A stretch of 64,000 nucleotides of DNA, taken from Nonomuraea jiangxiensis (GTDB taxonomy: Bacteria > Actinomycetota > Actinomycetes > Streptosporangiales > Streptosporangiaceae). Positions 1 through 7,970 of the stretch are shown here, one piece after another. Where the stretch lies: positions 99,203 through 163,202 of the forward strand of contig NZ_FNDJ01000026.1 in the NCBI RefSeq assembly GCF_900099965.1. The letters run 5' to 3'. Position numbers and translations under genes: made by a program. The notes under the pieces were generated by a model. It saw only the letters and a program-made list of their open reading frames with translations. It did not search any database and had not been told where the DNA came from. Position 1 is the first letter of the stretch; each line of letters begins with the position of its first letter.

Positions 1-183
1 GACGGCCCAGGAGACCAGCACGCCGTCGCGTTCCAGGCGCAGGTCCCAGTGCAGGGACCGCGCGTGGTGCTCCTGGATGACGAACGCGTTGCCGTCCGGC
101 GAGGAGGAGAGCGAGTCGGGGACGGGCTCGGGGGTACGTTCGGCGTCGCGTTTGCTCCGATATTTCGAGAGTTTGTCGGGCAC
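1..183 (-). CDS. LigD-type 3'-phosphoesterase domain protein (partial, N-terminal part)
   Basis: The reverse strand encodes 61 residues starting at a GTG and running off the left edge of the window. After about 34 variable, charged residues comes FVIQEHHARSLHWDLRLERD, which is the signature of the 3'-phosphoesterase (PE) module of bacterial NHEJ ligase LigD (HHAxxLHWDxRLE, with the His/Asp residues that bind the metal). PE modules trim 3' ends before ligation. In actinobacteria the PE, polymerase and ligase modules are often separate genes, and the short N-terminus before the PE motif suggests a stand-alone PE protein, but the C-terminus is not visible. The GTG is 61 bp beyond the stop of the neighbouring regulator on the same strand. 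Confidence 0.8.
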   Translation of the reverse strand, partial: MPDKLSKYRSKRDAERTPEPVPDSLSSSPDGNAFVIQEHHARSLHWDLRLERDGVLVSWAV

Positions 184-243
184 AAGGACGGTCCTACCCG
201 CTCGTACCCTTCCGGATCACGAGCCGGTGCCGCCACCAGGACC

Positions 244-1098
244 TCATGAGCTCACCCCGAGGTCCTGGATGCCGACGACCTTCAACAGCCGCAGCGCCTC
301 GTACGACGGCGACCCGGGCGCGGCGGTGTAGAACACGACCCACTGGTCGGACTCGGGCACGTGCAGCGCGTCGCAGTCGAGCTCCAGCCATCCCACCACC
401 GGGTGGTTGAGCCGCTTGCGCACGGACCGCCGCACCGTCACGTCGTGCCCCGCCCACAACTCGGCGAACTCGGCGGAACCCGCGAGCAACCGGCCGATCA
501 GCCGCTTGACGCCGGGGTCGGCCGGATAGCGCGCGGCGACGGCACGCAGGTCGGCCACCGCCGCCCGGGCGAAGTGCCAGGTGTCCTCGGCATCGAGGAA
601 GGACTCGGCCCGCGGGTCGGTGAAGAAGCGCCAGACGATGTTGCGCTCGTCGGCGGGCAGGGTGGAGAAGTCCGTGAGCAGCGCGGCGGCCAGCGCGTTC
701 CAGGCCAGGACGTCGAACTTGGCGTCCAGCACGATCACCGGGTTGTCGGGCAGCCGGTCGAGGAGATGCAGCACACTGGGCCGCAGGTCGCGCGGCGGCC
801 CCGACGGCGGCCCCGGCGGCTCGCCGGTCAGGTAGTGCAGGTGGGAGCGCTCGTCGTCGGACAGGCGCAGGGCCCTGGCGATGGCGCCGAGCATCTGGCG
901 CGACGGGCGCGGCCCGCGCCCCTGCTCCAGGCGGGCGTAGTAGTCGACGGACATCCCGGCCAGCTGGGCGACCTCCTCACGGCGCAGCCCCGGGGTGCGG
1001 CGGCGCTTGCCCGCCTCCAGGCCCACGTCCGCCGGCCGCACGAGCGCGCGCCGGCTGCGCAGGAACGCCGCCAGTTCCTCCCTGTTGACCCGATCCAT
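244..1098 (-). CDS. XRE family regulator with MmyB-like C-terminal domain
   Basis: A protein of 284 residues. Residues 1-75 carry a Cro/C1 helix-turn-helix (RRTPGLRREEVAQLAGMS then YYARLEQGRG), the usual form of MmyB-type actinobacterial regulators. The rest (from about residue 100, with a PAS-like VIVLDAKFDVLAWN) matches the MmyB ligand-binding domain in layout and length. Such proteins are commonly divergent from an oxidoreductase gene that they control. Here an SDR gene starts 103 bp away on the other strand, so the shared intergenic region is the likely operator. An ATG four codons upstream (position 1110) is a possible alternative start. Confidence 0.88.
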   Translation of the reverse strand: MDRVNREELAAFLRSRRALVRPADVGLEAGKRRRTPGLRREEVAQLAGMSVDYYARLEQGRGPRPSRQMLGAIARALRLSDDERSHLHYLTGEPPGPPSGPPRDLRPSVLHLLDRLPDNPVIVLDAKFDVLAWNALAAALLTDFSTLPADERNIVWRFFTDPRAESFLDAEDTWHFARAAVADLRAVAARYPADPGVKRLIGRLLAGSAEFAELWAGHDVTVRRSVRKRLNHPVVGWLELDCDALHVPESDQWVVFYTAAPGSPSYEALRLLKVVGIQDLGVSS

Positions 1099-1201
1099 AC
1101 CTGTCAGCATGCCTGACCTGCGGGCCCGGTAACCAGGGACCGCCGATCCGTGGTTCAACGGTTCTCTGCCGGTCCGGCGCGTTCGCGGCGAGGCTGGGGC
1201 C

Positions 1202-1933
1202 ATGACCGAACAGAAGATCGTTCTCATCACCGGTGCCAACAAGGGGATCGGGTACGCCACCGCCCGCGTCCTGGGCCAGGCCGGAAACGTCGTGTTCGTC
1301 GGCGCCCGCGATCCCGAACGCGGCACGAAGGCGGCCGCCGAGCTGGTGGCCGAGGGGCTGGATGCCCGGTTCGTCCGTCTGGACGTCACCGACCTCGGCA
1401 CCGTCGAGGCGGCGGCCGACCTGGTCGACCGCGAGTTCGGCCGGCTGGACCTGCTGGTCAACAACGCCGCGGTCACCCGCGACCAGCACCACAGGCCGAG
1501 CGAGATGCCGGTCGATCTGCTGCGCGAGGTCTACGAGACGAACGTGCTCGGCGTCGTCGCCGTCACCAACGCCATGCTCCCGCTGCTGCGCAGGTCGGCC
1601 GCCGGCCGCATCGCGAACGTGTCCAGCGGCCTCGGCACATTCGCCTTCCTGACCGACTCCGCCTCGGAGTTCCGTGCCTACGCGACGCTGCTCGGCTACA
1701 ACTCCTCCAAGGCCGCGCTCAACGCCGTCACCCTCATGTACGCCGAGGAACTGCGGGACACGCCGATCAAGGTGAACGCGGTGTCGCCCGGTTTCTGCGC
1801 CACCGACCTCAACGGGTTCACCGGCGTACTGCCCGCCGACGAGGGCGGCGCGCACGTCGCCCGCCAGGCGACCATGCCCGACGCCCCGACCGGCGTCTTC
1901 CTCAGTGAGCTGGGCGGCGTCTATCCCTGGTGA
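1202..1933 (+). CDS. SDR family NAD(P)-dependent oxidoreductase
   Basis: A classical short-chain dehydrogenase of 243 residues. The nucleotide-binding motif ITGANKGIGYATA lies near residue 10, NNA of the central strand in LLVNNAAV near residue 86, the catalytic Ser in ANVSSGLG, and the YxxxK pair in YNSSKAAL near residue 165. The TGANKGIG form is typical of the carbonyl reductase-like branch, which prefers NADPH. Substrate unknown. It is divergent from the MmyB-type regulator and is probably its target. Its stop codon (TGA at 1931-1933) directly abuts the stop of the convergent GntR gene at 1934. Confidence 0.9.
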   Translation: MTEQKIVLITGANKGIGYATARVLGQAGNVVFVGARDPERGTKAAAELVAEGLDARFVRLDVTDLGTVEAAADLVDREFGRLDLLVNNAAVTRDQHHRPSEMPVDLLREVYETNVLGVVAVTNAMLPLLRRSAAGRIANVSSGLGTFAFLTDSASEFRAYATLLGYNSSKAALNAVTLMYAEELRDTPIKVNAVSPGFCATDLNGFTGVLPADEGGAHVARQATMPDAPTGVFLSELGGVYPW

Positions 1934-2608
1934 TCAGGCCAGGGCCTTGCGCAGCCACGACTCCACGCCCGCGACGTGCACGGTGGCCCAGGAACGGGCG
2001 ACGTCGGCCTGGCGGGCGGCGATGGCCTCGTAGATCGCGGTGTGCTGCTCCCGCGTCTTCTGCATCGCGCCTTCCTGCGTGAGCCCGCGCCAGATCCGCG
2101 CCCGAGTGGTCGGACCTGACAGGCTCTCGATGAACGAGCACAACACGCTGTTACCCGACCCCAGAGCGATGCGCTGGTGGAACTTCAGATCGTTGGCGAC
2201 CAGCTCCTCGACCGTGGGCCGGGCGGGCAGCGACTCCAGGATCACCCGCAGCTCCTCGATCTCGGTGTCGGTCATCAGCTCGGTGGCCATCGCCGTGGCG
2301 GCCGGCTCCAGGATGCGCCGCACCTCGAAGAACTGGATCACCGTGTCGTCACGGTGCAGGTCGAGCACGAACGACATGGTGTCCAGCAGTAACCGGGGCT
2401 CCAGGCTGGTGACATAGGTGCCGTCGCCCTGCCGCACGTCCAGCACGTTGATCAGCGACAGCGCGCGGACGGCCTCGCGTAGTGAGTTGCGTGACAGGCC
2501 CAGGCGTTCGGCCAGGTCGGCCTCCTTCGGCAGCCGGTCGCCTGGGGCCAGCTCGCCTGAGAGGATCATCTGCTTGATCTTGTCGATGGCCGCGTCGGTG
2601 ACCGCCAC
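1934..2608 (-). CDS. FadR-subfamily GntR transcriptional regulator (FCD domain)
   Basis: A winged helix-turn-helix at residues 5-70 (ILSGELAPGDRLP, then LGLSRNSLREAVRAL) is followed by an all-helical FCD domain with the metal-site pattern DLKFH, then His in REQH and ATVH. FCD proteins normally sense small carboxylates. The GTG at 2608 is preferred: AGGGAG (2615-2620 on the plus strand) sits six bases in front of it. An in-frame ATG at 2626 lies inside a perfect palindrome and has no Shine-Dalgarno sequence. The gene follows the MBL and FadA5-like genes on the same strand and may close that operon, with an extra promoter controlled by its own product. Confidence 0.9.
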   Translation of the reverse strand: MAVTDAAIDKIKQMILSGELAPGDRLPKEADLAERLGLSRNSLREAVRALSLINVLDVRQGDGTYVTSLEPRLLLDTMSFVLDLHRDDTVIQFFEVRRILEPAATAMATELMTDTEIEELRVILESLPARPTVEELVANDLKFHQRIALGSGNSVLCSFIESLSGPTTRARIWRGLTQEGAMQKTREQHTAIYEAIAARQADVARSWATVHVAGVESWLRKALA

Positions 2609-2618
2609 GCTTTTCTCC

Positions 2619-2637
2619 CTAGACATCGGATGTCTAG
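2619..2637. promoter_or_regulatory. Perfect 19-bp palindrome, candidate GntR operator
   Basis: CTAGACATC-G-GATGTCTAG is a perfect inverted repeat (9-bp arms, one central base). It lies directly before the Shine-Dalgarno of the FCD-GntR gene and overlaps the stop codon of the upstream MBL gene (2634-2636). The one-base centre makes an RNA hairpin unlikely and a dimeric-protein site likely. Autoregulation by the GntR protein is inference. Confidence 0.6.
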
Positions 2638-3656
2638 GAGTCTAGAGCCTGAAAGCGCACGGGATCGACACCGGAGAGGCGACGTATCCGGCCTCTGGCC
2701 TCCAGCGTGCGCAAGTGAGCGGCGGCCTCCCCGGCCGCCATGCTCCTGAGCACGGGGGACAGGGCGTCCCACGGCCTGTTCCACGTCATCATCGCGGCGA
2801 CCTCCCAGATGGTCGGCGGGTCCGGCCGCTCCGCCAGGAGGGCGAGCAACCGGTCGAGCTTCTCCTCGTGATGGTGGCGGATCTGGGCGGCCCGCGCGGC
2901 CACATCAGGAAATATCCATTCATGAGCGGGCAGGGCGGCGAGCGGTCCCAGCTCGCCGACCCGGGTCAACGACTCCAAGAAATCACCCAATGGATCGACA
3001 TCATCGCGATCAAAGGGATAAATGCCGACGTGTGGGGTGATGTCGGGAAGTACGTGGTCGCCGGTGAACAGCCGGTCGGCGTCCTCCAGGTGCAGGCAGA
3101 TGTGCCCGGGGGTGTGGCCGGGCGTGTGCACGGCCCGCAGCTTGCGGCCCGGCAGGTCCACCAGGTCGCCGTCGCGCAGCTCGCGATCGGGGGCGGCGGG
3201 CGGCGTGGGCCTCTCGCCCATCGACCGGCCGGCCTCGGCGGGGTCGGCCCCGGCCCGCCGCAGCATGTCGGCCTGGAACCTGTCGTGCTCGCCGGCCGCG
3301 TACGCGGTCATGAGCCTGACCAGCGCCGCGTCGTTCTCGTGCATGGCGATCCAGGCGCCGGAGACGTCCCTGACCTGCCCGGCCAGCCCGGCGTGGTCGG
3401 GATGGAAGTGGGTGACGACCACCCCGCTCACCGCCGTCACGTCGAGCCCGAGCGCCGCCAGGCCGCCGCTGAGCGCCTCCCAGGCGTCCGGGTGGTTCCA
3501 CCCGGCGTCGACCAGGACGGGGCCCCTGGGCGACTCCAGGGCGTAGACGAGGGTGTAGCCCAGCGGGTTGCCGGGGATCGGCACCGGCACGCTCCACACC
3601 CCGCCGCCGAGATCCTGCGGCCGCTGCTCCGCGTACGGCCTGCGCTTGCTCTTCAT
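2634..3656 (-). CDS. MBL fold metallo-hydrolase
   Basis: A protein of 340 residues with a metallo-beta-lactamase fold. The metal motif THFHPDHAG (H83, H85, D87, H88) is followed by HTPGHTPGHI near residue 175 and FTGDHVLPDI, and a C-terminal helical region ends with a small winged-helix-like segment. This layout is that of LACTB2/glyoxalase II-like hydrolases that often accompany acyl-CoA degradation genes. The substrate is probably an acyl thioester or a lactone, but this cannot be read from the sequence. It lies 74 bp after the FadA5-like thiolase on the same strand and is likely co-transcribed with it. Its stop codon lies inside the GntR palindrome. Confidence 0.88.
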   Translation of the reverse strand: MKSKRRPYAEQRPQDLGGGVWSVPVPIPGNPLGYTLVYALESPRGPVLVDAGWNHPDAWEALSGGLAALGLDVTAVSGVVVTHFHPDHAGLAGQVRDVSGAWIAMHENDAALVRLMTAYAAGEHDRFQADMLRRAGADPAEAGRSMGERPTPPAAPDRELRDGDLVDLPGRKLRAVHTPGHTPGHICLHLEDADRLFTGDHVLPDITPHVGIYPFDRDDVDPLGDFLESLTRVGELGPLAALPAHEWIFPDVAARAAQIRHHHEEKLDRLLALLAERPDPPTIWEVAAMMTWNRPWDALSPVLRSMAAGEAAAHLRTLEARGRIRRLSGVDPVRFQALDS

Positions 3657-3730
3657 CTGCCCCCCGATACGTGACGAGTGCCGTGGACCCGTGCCGGACA
3701 ACCGATCAGCCGTGCCGATGCGTCGCTTGC

Positions 3731-4861
3731 TCACCGAGCCGGGTCCGGGGCGATCCGTTCCAGGATCGTCGCCGTGGCCAGCGCCCCGCCCGCGCACATC
3801 GTGACGAGCGCGGTCGTCGAGTCCGAGCGTTCCAGCTCGTGCAGGGCCGTGGTGATCAGCCGCGCGCCGGTGGCGCCCACCGGGTGCCCGAGGGCTATCG
3901 CACCGCCGTTCACGTTGACGCGGTCGAAGTCGGGCTCGTGCACGCTCGCCCAAGACAGCACGATCGACGCGAAAGCCTCATTAACCTCGAACCTGTCGAG
4001 GTCGCCCATCGTCATGCCGGCCGCCGCCAGCACCCTGGCCGTCGCGTCCACCGGCCCGTCCAGGTGGTAGTACGGCTCCGCCCCGACCAGCACCTGCGCC
4101 AGGATCCGCGCCCGGGGCCGCAGCCCGTGCCGCCGGGCCGCCTGCTCGCTCATCACCAGCACGGCGGCGGCGCCGTCGGAGATCTGCGAGGACGTGCCGG
4201 CGGTGTGCAGGCCGCCCTCGACGACGGGTTTGAGCCCGGCCAGCGTCTCGGTGCTCGTCTCCCGTAAACCCTGGTCCCGGCGCACGTCACCGACGGGCAC
4301 GATCTCGCGCTCGAACCGCCCGTCGGCCCACGCCTTGGCGGCCAGCCGCTGCGAGCGAGCCCCGAACCAGTCGAGCCGCTCCCGCGTCAGCCCGCGCCGC
4401 CGCGCGACCCGCTCCGCGGCGGTGAACTGGCCGGGCAGGTCGATGCTCCAGTCGTCCGGCTTCGGGCGCGCGGGCAGCACGTTGCTCCCGAGCGGCGCCC
4501 GGCTCATCATCTCGACGCCGCAGCCGACGCCGACCTCGATCACGCCGGCGCTGACCATCGCCGCCGCCAGGTGCACCGCCTGCTGCGAGGAGCCGCACTG
4601 GGCGTCCACGGTGGTGACGCCCGCCTGGTACGGCAGCCCGGCATAGAGCCATGCGTACCGGCCGACGTGCCCGCCCTGCTCGCCCGCCTGGGTGACGCAG
4701 CCCGCGAAGACCTGGTCGACCGCCGCCGGGTCGATCCCCGACCGCTCGACCAGCCCGATGAGCGCCGTGGCGAGAACCTGTTGCGGCTTCAGACCGGCCA
4801 ACTGGCCCGCCCGCTTGCCGATCGGAGTCCGTACCGCTTCGACGATCACGGGTGTGCCCAC
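3731..4861 (-). CDS. fadA5: Steroid thiolase, FadA5-like acetyl-CoA acetyltransferase
   Basis: A type II thiolase of 376 residues. The nucleophile is C89 in TTVDAQCGSSQQ, and the second and third catalytic residues are H326 in GHPVG and C356 in TMCAGGA. Segments such as EQGGHVGRYAWL, WSIDLPGQF and VGAEPYYHLDGPV are close in pattern to mycobacterial FadA5, which thiolytically shortens the cholesterol side chain. A loop between the core halves is about 15 residues shorter than I recall for FadA5. The GTG at 4861 is chosen because GGAGG lies five bases upstream; an earlier in-frame GTG (4867) overlaps that site. A KstR-type box (4893-4906) precedes it, which supports a steroid role. Confidence 0.85.
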   Translation of the reverse strand: MGTPVIVEAVRTPIGKRAGQLAGLKPQQVLATALIGLVERSGIDPAAVDQVFAGCVTQAGEQGGHVGRYAWLYAGLPYQAGVTTVDAQCGSSQQAVHLAAAMVSAGVIEVGVGCGVEMMSRAPLGSNVLPARPKPDDWSIDLPGQFTAAERVARRRGLTRERLDWFGARSQRLAAKAWADGRFEREIVPVGDVRRDQGLRETSTETLAGLKPVVEGGLHTAGTSSQISDGAAAVLVMSEQAARRHGLRPRARILAQVLVGAEPYYHLDGPVDATARVLAAAGMTMGDLDRFEVNEAFASIVLSWASVHEPDFDRVNVNGGAIALGHPVGATGARLITTALHELERSDSTTALVTMCAGGALATATILERIAPDPAR

Positions 4862-4892
4862 GGTCACCTCCAGAACGATGTACTGGCGTGAC

Positions 4893-4906
4893 TGTAACGC
4901 GTTCTA
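4893..4906. promoter_or_regulatory. KstR-type operator before the FadA5-like thiolase
   Basis: TGTAACGCGTTCTA fits the published KstR pattern TnnAACnnGTTnnA at every fixed base. It lies 32 bp upstream of the thiolase start and overlaps the stop codon (TAG at 4904-4906, read on the minus strand) of the preceding ECF sigma gene, so the thiolase should have its own KstR-controlled promoter. Confidence 0.7.
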
Positions 4907-5896
4907 CTTTGCTGCGGAAGCCTCCAGCGTCTCCGGCAGCCCGAAGGGCTCGAACAGGCTCAGGTCGAAGAACATCCCCACGTGGCTGAGGCTCTCTCCG
5001 GAAAAAGTGAGCACCATGATCGCGAACTTCCGGTGCACGCCGTCGGTCCGGTAGTAGACGGCGAAGGCCGGCTGCCCGTTGGCGCCGATGGGGATCAGCC
5101 GGAGATCGCCGGCTCCTTTGGCCGGGCAGTGCGTCCTGGTGAGCTCCACGATCGCGTCCGGCCCCTGGTACCAGCCGACGAACGGCGGCATCTCCCAGAC
5201 CGCGTCCTTGGTGAACAGGTGCACCAGACTGTCGACGTCGTAGTTCTCGAACGCCGCCACGTAACGGTCGAGCTGGTCCCGCTGCTCCCGCGACAGCGGC
5301 TCCACCGGATCGTCCAGGCTCGGCGCGACCTCGTTGAGCTGGGCACGGGCGCGCTGCAGGATGCTGTTGACGGCCGCGGTGGAGGTGCCGACCGCCTCGG
5401 CCACCTCGGCCGCCCGCCACTTGAGCACGTCACGCAGGATCAGCACCGCCCGCTGCCGGGGCGGCAGGTGCTGCAGCGCCGCGATGAGCGCGAGCCTGAT
5501 GCTCTCGCGCGAGGTGACGATCGAGGCGGGGTCGTCGGCGCCGCCCACACCCGTCATCGCGTCCGGCACGGGCTCCAGCCACGGCACCTCGGCGTCATAT
5601 GAGAGAGGGGCGTTCGCCTCGATGCTCGGCGCGCCCAGCCCGGTCGGCAGCGGCCGCCGGTTGCGGCTGTCGAGCGCGGTCAGGCACGCGGTGGTGGCGA
5701 TGCGATAGAGCCACGTACGCAACGAGGAACGCCCCTCGAATCCGTCATAGGCGCGCCACGCGCGAAGGTAGGTCTCCTGGACGAGGTCCTCGGCGTCGTG
5801 CACCGACCCCATCATGCGGTAGCAGTGCGCCAGCAACTCCCGCCGCATCGGATCGGCCGCCTGGAGGAAGTCCTCATTCGTCGGCTTGTCGGTCAT
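4904..5896 (-). CDS. ECF sigma factor with C-terminal SnoaL-like domain
   Basis: A sigma-70 family factor of 330 residues. Region 2 lies at about residues 15-85 (HCYRMMGSVHDAEDLVQETY, then SLRTWLYRIATTACL) and region 4 at 130-190 (LQHLPPRQRAVLILRDVL, then EVAEAVGTSTAAVNSILQRA). The rest, from about residue 205 (LDRYVAAFENYDVDSLVHLF), is an NTF2/SnoaL-like domain. This is the SigG/SigJ-type architecture (TIGR02960-like), in which the C-terminal domain tunes activity instead of a classical anti-sigma factor. No anti-sigma gene is adjacent. Its stop lies inside the KstR-type box of the next gene. Confidence 0.92.
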   Translation of the reverse strand: MTDKPTNEDFLQAADPMRRELLAHCYRMMGSVHDAEDLVQETYLRAWRAYDGFEGRSSLRTWLYRIATTACLTALDSRNRRPLPTGLGAPSIEANAPLSYDAEVPWLEPVPDAMTGVGGADDPASIVTSRESIRLALIAALQHLPPRQRAVLILRDVLKWRAAEVAEAVGTSTAAVNSILQRARAQLNEVAPSLDDPVEPLSREQRDQLDRYVAAFENYDVDSLVHLFTKDAVWEMPPFVGWYQGPDAIVELTRTHCPAKGAGDLRLIPIGANGQPAFAVYYRTDGVHRKFAIMVLTFSGESLSHVGMFFDLSLFEPFGLPETLEASAAK

Positions 5897-6057
5897 ACCA
5901 CCTGTATAGACGGCGCCACCGACAGACCGATGAATTCTTTACCTTCGACCGGTCAATCAGTGCGATGCACGCCCCTCGACGGGCGGCATCACCGCGGCGG
6001 GACCGCCCTCGCCCTGGCAGGGGCACGGCGAGGGCGATCCCGGCCCGGCGCGCGTGG

Positions 6058-7005
6058 TCAGTGCGGGACCGTGACGACGATCTTGCCGGTGGTGCGGTTG
6101 GTCTCGCCGAGCTCGTGCGCCTTGGCCGTCTCCGCCAGCGGCAGCACGGCGGCGATCTCCGCCCGCAGCCGGCCCGCCTCCATCAGGGCGGCGAGCGCCC
6201 GCATCGCGGCGTGGTCCGGCTCCACCAGCATGGTCTCGGAACGGAGGCCCAGCTCGGCGACGGCCTCGGCGTGAACGCCGCGATCCAGCAGGCTGAGGAC
6301 GAGCGAGACGATCGTGCCGCCGGGGCGCAGGGTCCGCAGCGAGCGCGGCCCGTACTCGCCGCCGACGGTGTCGATCACGACGTCCACGTCCCGCACCACT
6401 TCGGCGAAGTCCTGGGTCCGGTAGTCGACCAGCTCGTCGGCTCCCAGGCCGCGCAGGAAGTCGTGCTTGGCGGCGCTGGCCGTGCCGATCACGTAGGCGC
6501 CGCGCGCCTTGGCGATCTGCACCGCCAGGTGGCCCACCCCGCCCGCGGCGGCGTGAATGAGCACCCGCTGGCCCGCCCGCACGTCGGCCAAGTCCACGAG
6601 CGCCTGCCAGGCGGTCAGCCCGGCCAGCGGGACCGCCGCCGCCTGGACGTGGTCGACGCCCGCCGGCTTGCGTACGAAGTGCCGGGAGGGCGCCGTGACG
6701 TACTCGGCGAACGAGCCGTGCCCCTGCGGGTACTTCAGCATGCCGAACACCTCGTCGCCCGGCCGGTAGAGGGCCTGCCCGACGCCCGAGGACTCGACGA
6801 CGCCGGAGACGTCGTAACCGAGCACGAACGGCGGCTGTCCCAGCATGCCGCCGGTCGCTCGGGTCTTCCAGTCGGTCGGGTTGAGCGAGGTCGCCTCCAC
6901 CCGTACCAGGACCTCCGTCGGGCCGGGGGTCGGCTTGTCGGCCTGTATCAAATGCAGCACGTCCGGGCCGCCGAGGGCGTCCTGGCTGATGGCGTTCATC
7001 TTCAT
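6058..7005 (-). CDS. NAD(P)-dependent zinc-free alcohol dehydrogenase / quinone oxidoreductase
   Basis: A medium-chain dehydrogenase/reductase of 315 residues without catalytic or structural zinc ligands. The N-terminal GroES-like fold shows SLNPTDWKTR and LGYDVSGVVE; the Rossmann half has HAAAGGVGHLAVQIAKARGA, the NADPH-binding signature of the quinone oxidoreductase branch. The C-terminus ends in the usual GKIVVTV. It probably reduces quinones or enones. Positioned between the ECF gene and kstR, on the same strand as both; no KstR-type box was seen in front of it. Confidence 0.88.
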   Translation of the reverse strand: MKMNAISQDALGGPDVLHLIQADKPTPGPTEVLVRVEATSLNPTDWKTRATGGMLGQPPFVLGYDVSGVVESSGVGQALYRPGDEVFGMLKYPQGHGSFAEYVTAPSRHFVRKPAGVDHVQAAAVPLAGLTAWQALVDLADVRAGQRVLIHAAAGGVGHLAVQIAKARGAYVIGTASAAKHDFLRGLGADELVDYRTQDFAEVVRDVDVVIDTVGGEYGPRSLRTLRPGGTIVSLVLSLLDRGVHAEAVAELGLRSETMLVEPDHAAMRALAALMEAGRLRAEIAAVLPLAETAKAHELGETNRTTGKIVVTVPH

Positions 7006-7126
7006 GCCGTACAGCGTGCTCGGACCCGAGCCGGCGCGCGAGTGGCCCGAAGGTCAGGATGGGTAAAAATCGGGCCATGTCGGGCACGACGGCCGGACCG
7101 GACGCCCTGTCAGTGAAGGAAGGGGC

Positions 7127-7726
7127 TCAGACGTCGGCGAGCAGCCGCGCGGACGCGGTCTCGATGCGCCGCTGGATCTGGTCGTAGGTGCGCCGGCCGC
7201 GCAGCATCTCCAGCAGCTCCTGCACCCACACGCTGGCCAGCGATCCCGCGAGGTCGAGCTGCTCCTCGGTGGCCTGGTCGATCGTCAGGCCGTCGGCCGA
7301 GACCCGCAGCAGCAGCCCCGTCATGCGGTCGCCGAACGGGGTCTGCACCTCGGCCATGATCAGCGACCGGATCAGCGCGTCGGCCAGCTCCGGCTCGCGC
7401 ATCAGCCCGCGGGTCGCCCGCATCAGCACGTCGACCGCCCGGCTCGACGGCGTGGCCGCGCTCGGCGGGCGGCGCTCGATGCTGCTCTCCAGCAGGTCGA
7501 GCTCCTCGCCCACCACCGCCACGACCAGGTCCATCTTGGAGGGGAAATAGCGGTAGAGCGTGCCCAGCGCCACGCCCGCGCGCTCGGCCACGGTGCGCAT
7601 CTGCATGGCCTCGACCCCGCCGCGCGAGGCCAGCGCCGCGGCGGCCTGGACGATGCGCTTGCGGCGTTGGTGCTGGCTGCGCGTACGGACGCTGTGCCCG
7701 CCCGGTGGGGTGGAATGGGTCTCCAT
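7127..7726 (-). CDS. kstR: KstR-like TetR family repressor of steroid catabolism
   Basis: A TetR protein of 199 residues. The DNA-binding part has VEAMQMRTVAERAGVALG followed by TLYRYFPSKMDLVVAVV, very close in pattern to KstR of mycobacteria and rhodococci. The ATG at 7726 is preferred because GAGG lies five bases upstream; an in-frame ATG at 7780 directly abuts an AACnnGTT operator and lacks a ribosome binding site. KstR releases DNA on binding steroid-CoA intermediates. Context supports the assignment: KstR-type boxes lie before this gene, before the divergent fadD17-ltp2 run and before the FadA5-like gene. Confidence 0.82.
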   Translation of the reverse strand: METHSTPPGGHSVRTRSQHQRRKRIVQAAAALASRGGVEAMQMRTVAERAGVALGTLYRYFPSKMDLVVAVVGEELDLLESSIERRPPSAATPSSRAVDVLMRATRGLMREPELADALIRSLIMAEVQTPFGDRMTGLLLRVSADGLTIDQATEEQLDLAGSLASVWVQELLEMLRGRRTYDQIQRRIETASARLLADV

Positions 7727-7780
7727 GGTCCCCTCGGGGTCGCTTGAGGGCGCGGCGATCGACGCGTGCGAGGTACGCAT

Positions 7781-7794
7781 AAGAACACGTTATC
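7781..7794. promoter_or_regulatory. KstR-type operator in front of kstR
   Basis: AAGAACACGTTATC contains the invariant AACnnGTT core; the outer T and A of the 14-bp consensus are not kept. It lies 55 bp upstream of the preferred kstR start, as expected for autorepression. Confidence 0.55.
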
Positions 7795-7914
7795 TGATTT
7801 CTCGACAACGCGGCTTGTTACTCGCCGGTCACAAACCAGCCGTATAGCCCCATGTCTACGGCATTACCGGCATATATCAATACTTGTCCGCGCGGGCGGC
7901 CACTGGACAGAGAT

Positions 7915-7928
7915 TAGAATGTGTTCTA
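7915..7928. promoter_or_regulatory. KstR-type operator in front of the fadD17-ltp2 operon
   Basis: TAGAATGTGTTCTA differs from the ideal palindrome TAGAACnnGTTCTA at one base. It lies 42 bp upstream of the fadD17 start codon, in the 244-bp region divergent from kstR, so one intergenic region holds two KstR-type sites. Confidence 0.68.
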
Positions 7929-7970
7929 GTTTGCCATTCGGCTGACCTAGCGCTTGCTGCTGGAGGAGCG

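Noticed and set aside
2634..3953. Longer reading of the MBL protein from 3953
   Set aside because: The added residues overlap the thiolase gene and have no family match; the ATG at 3656 starts the conserved domain.
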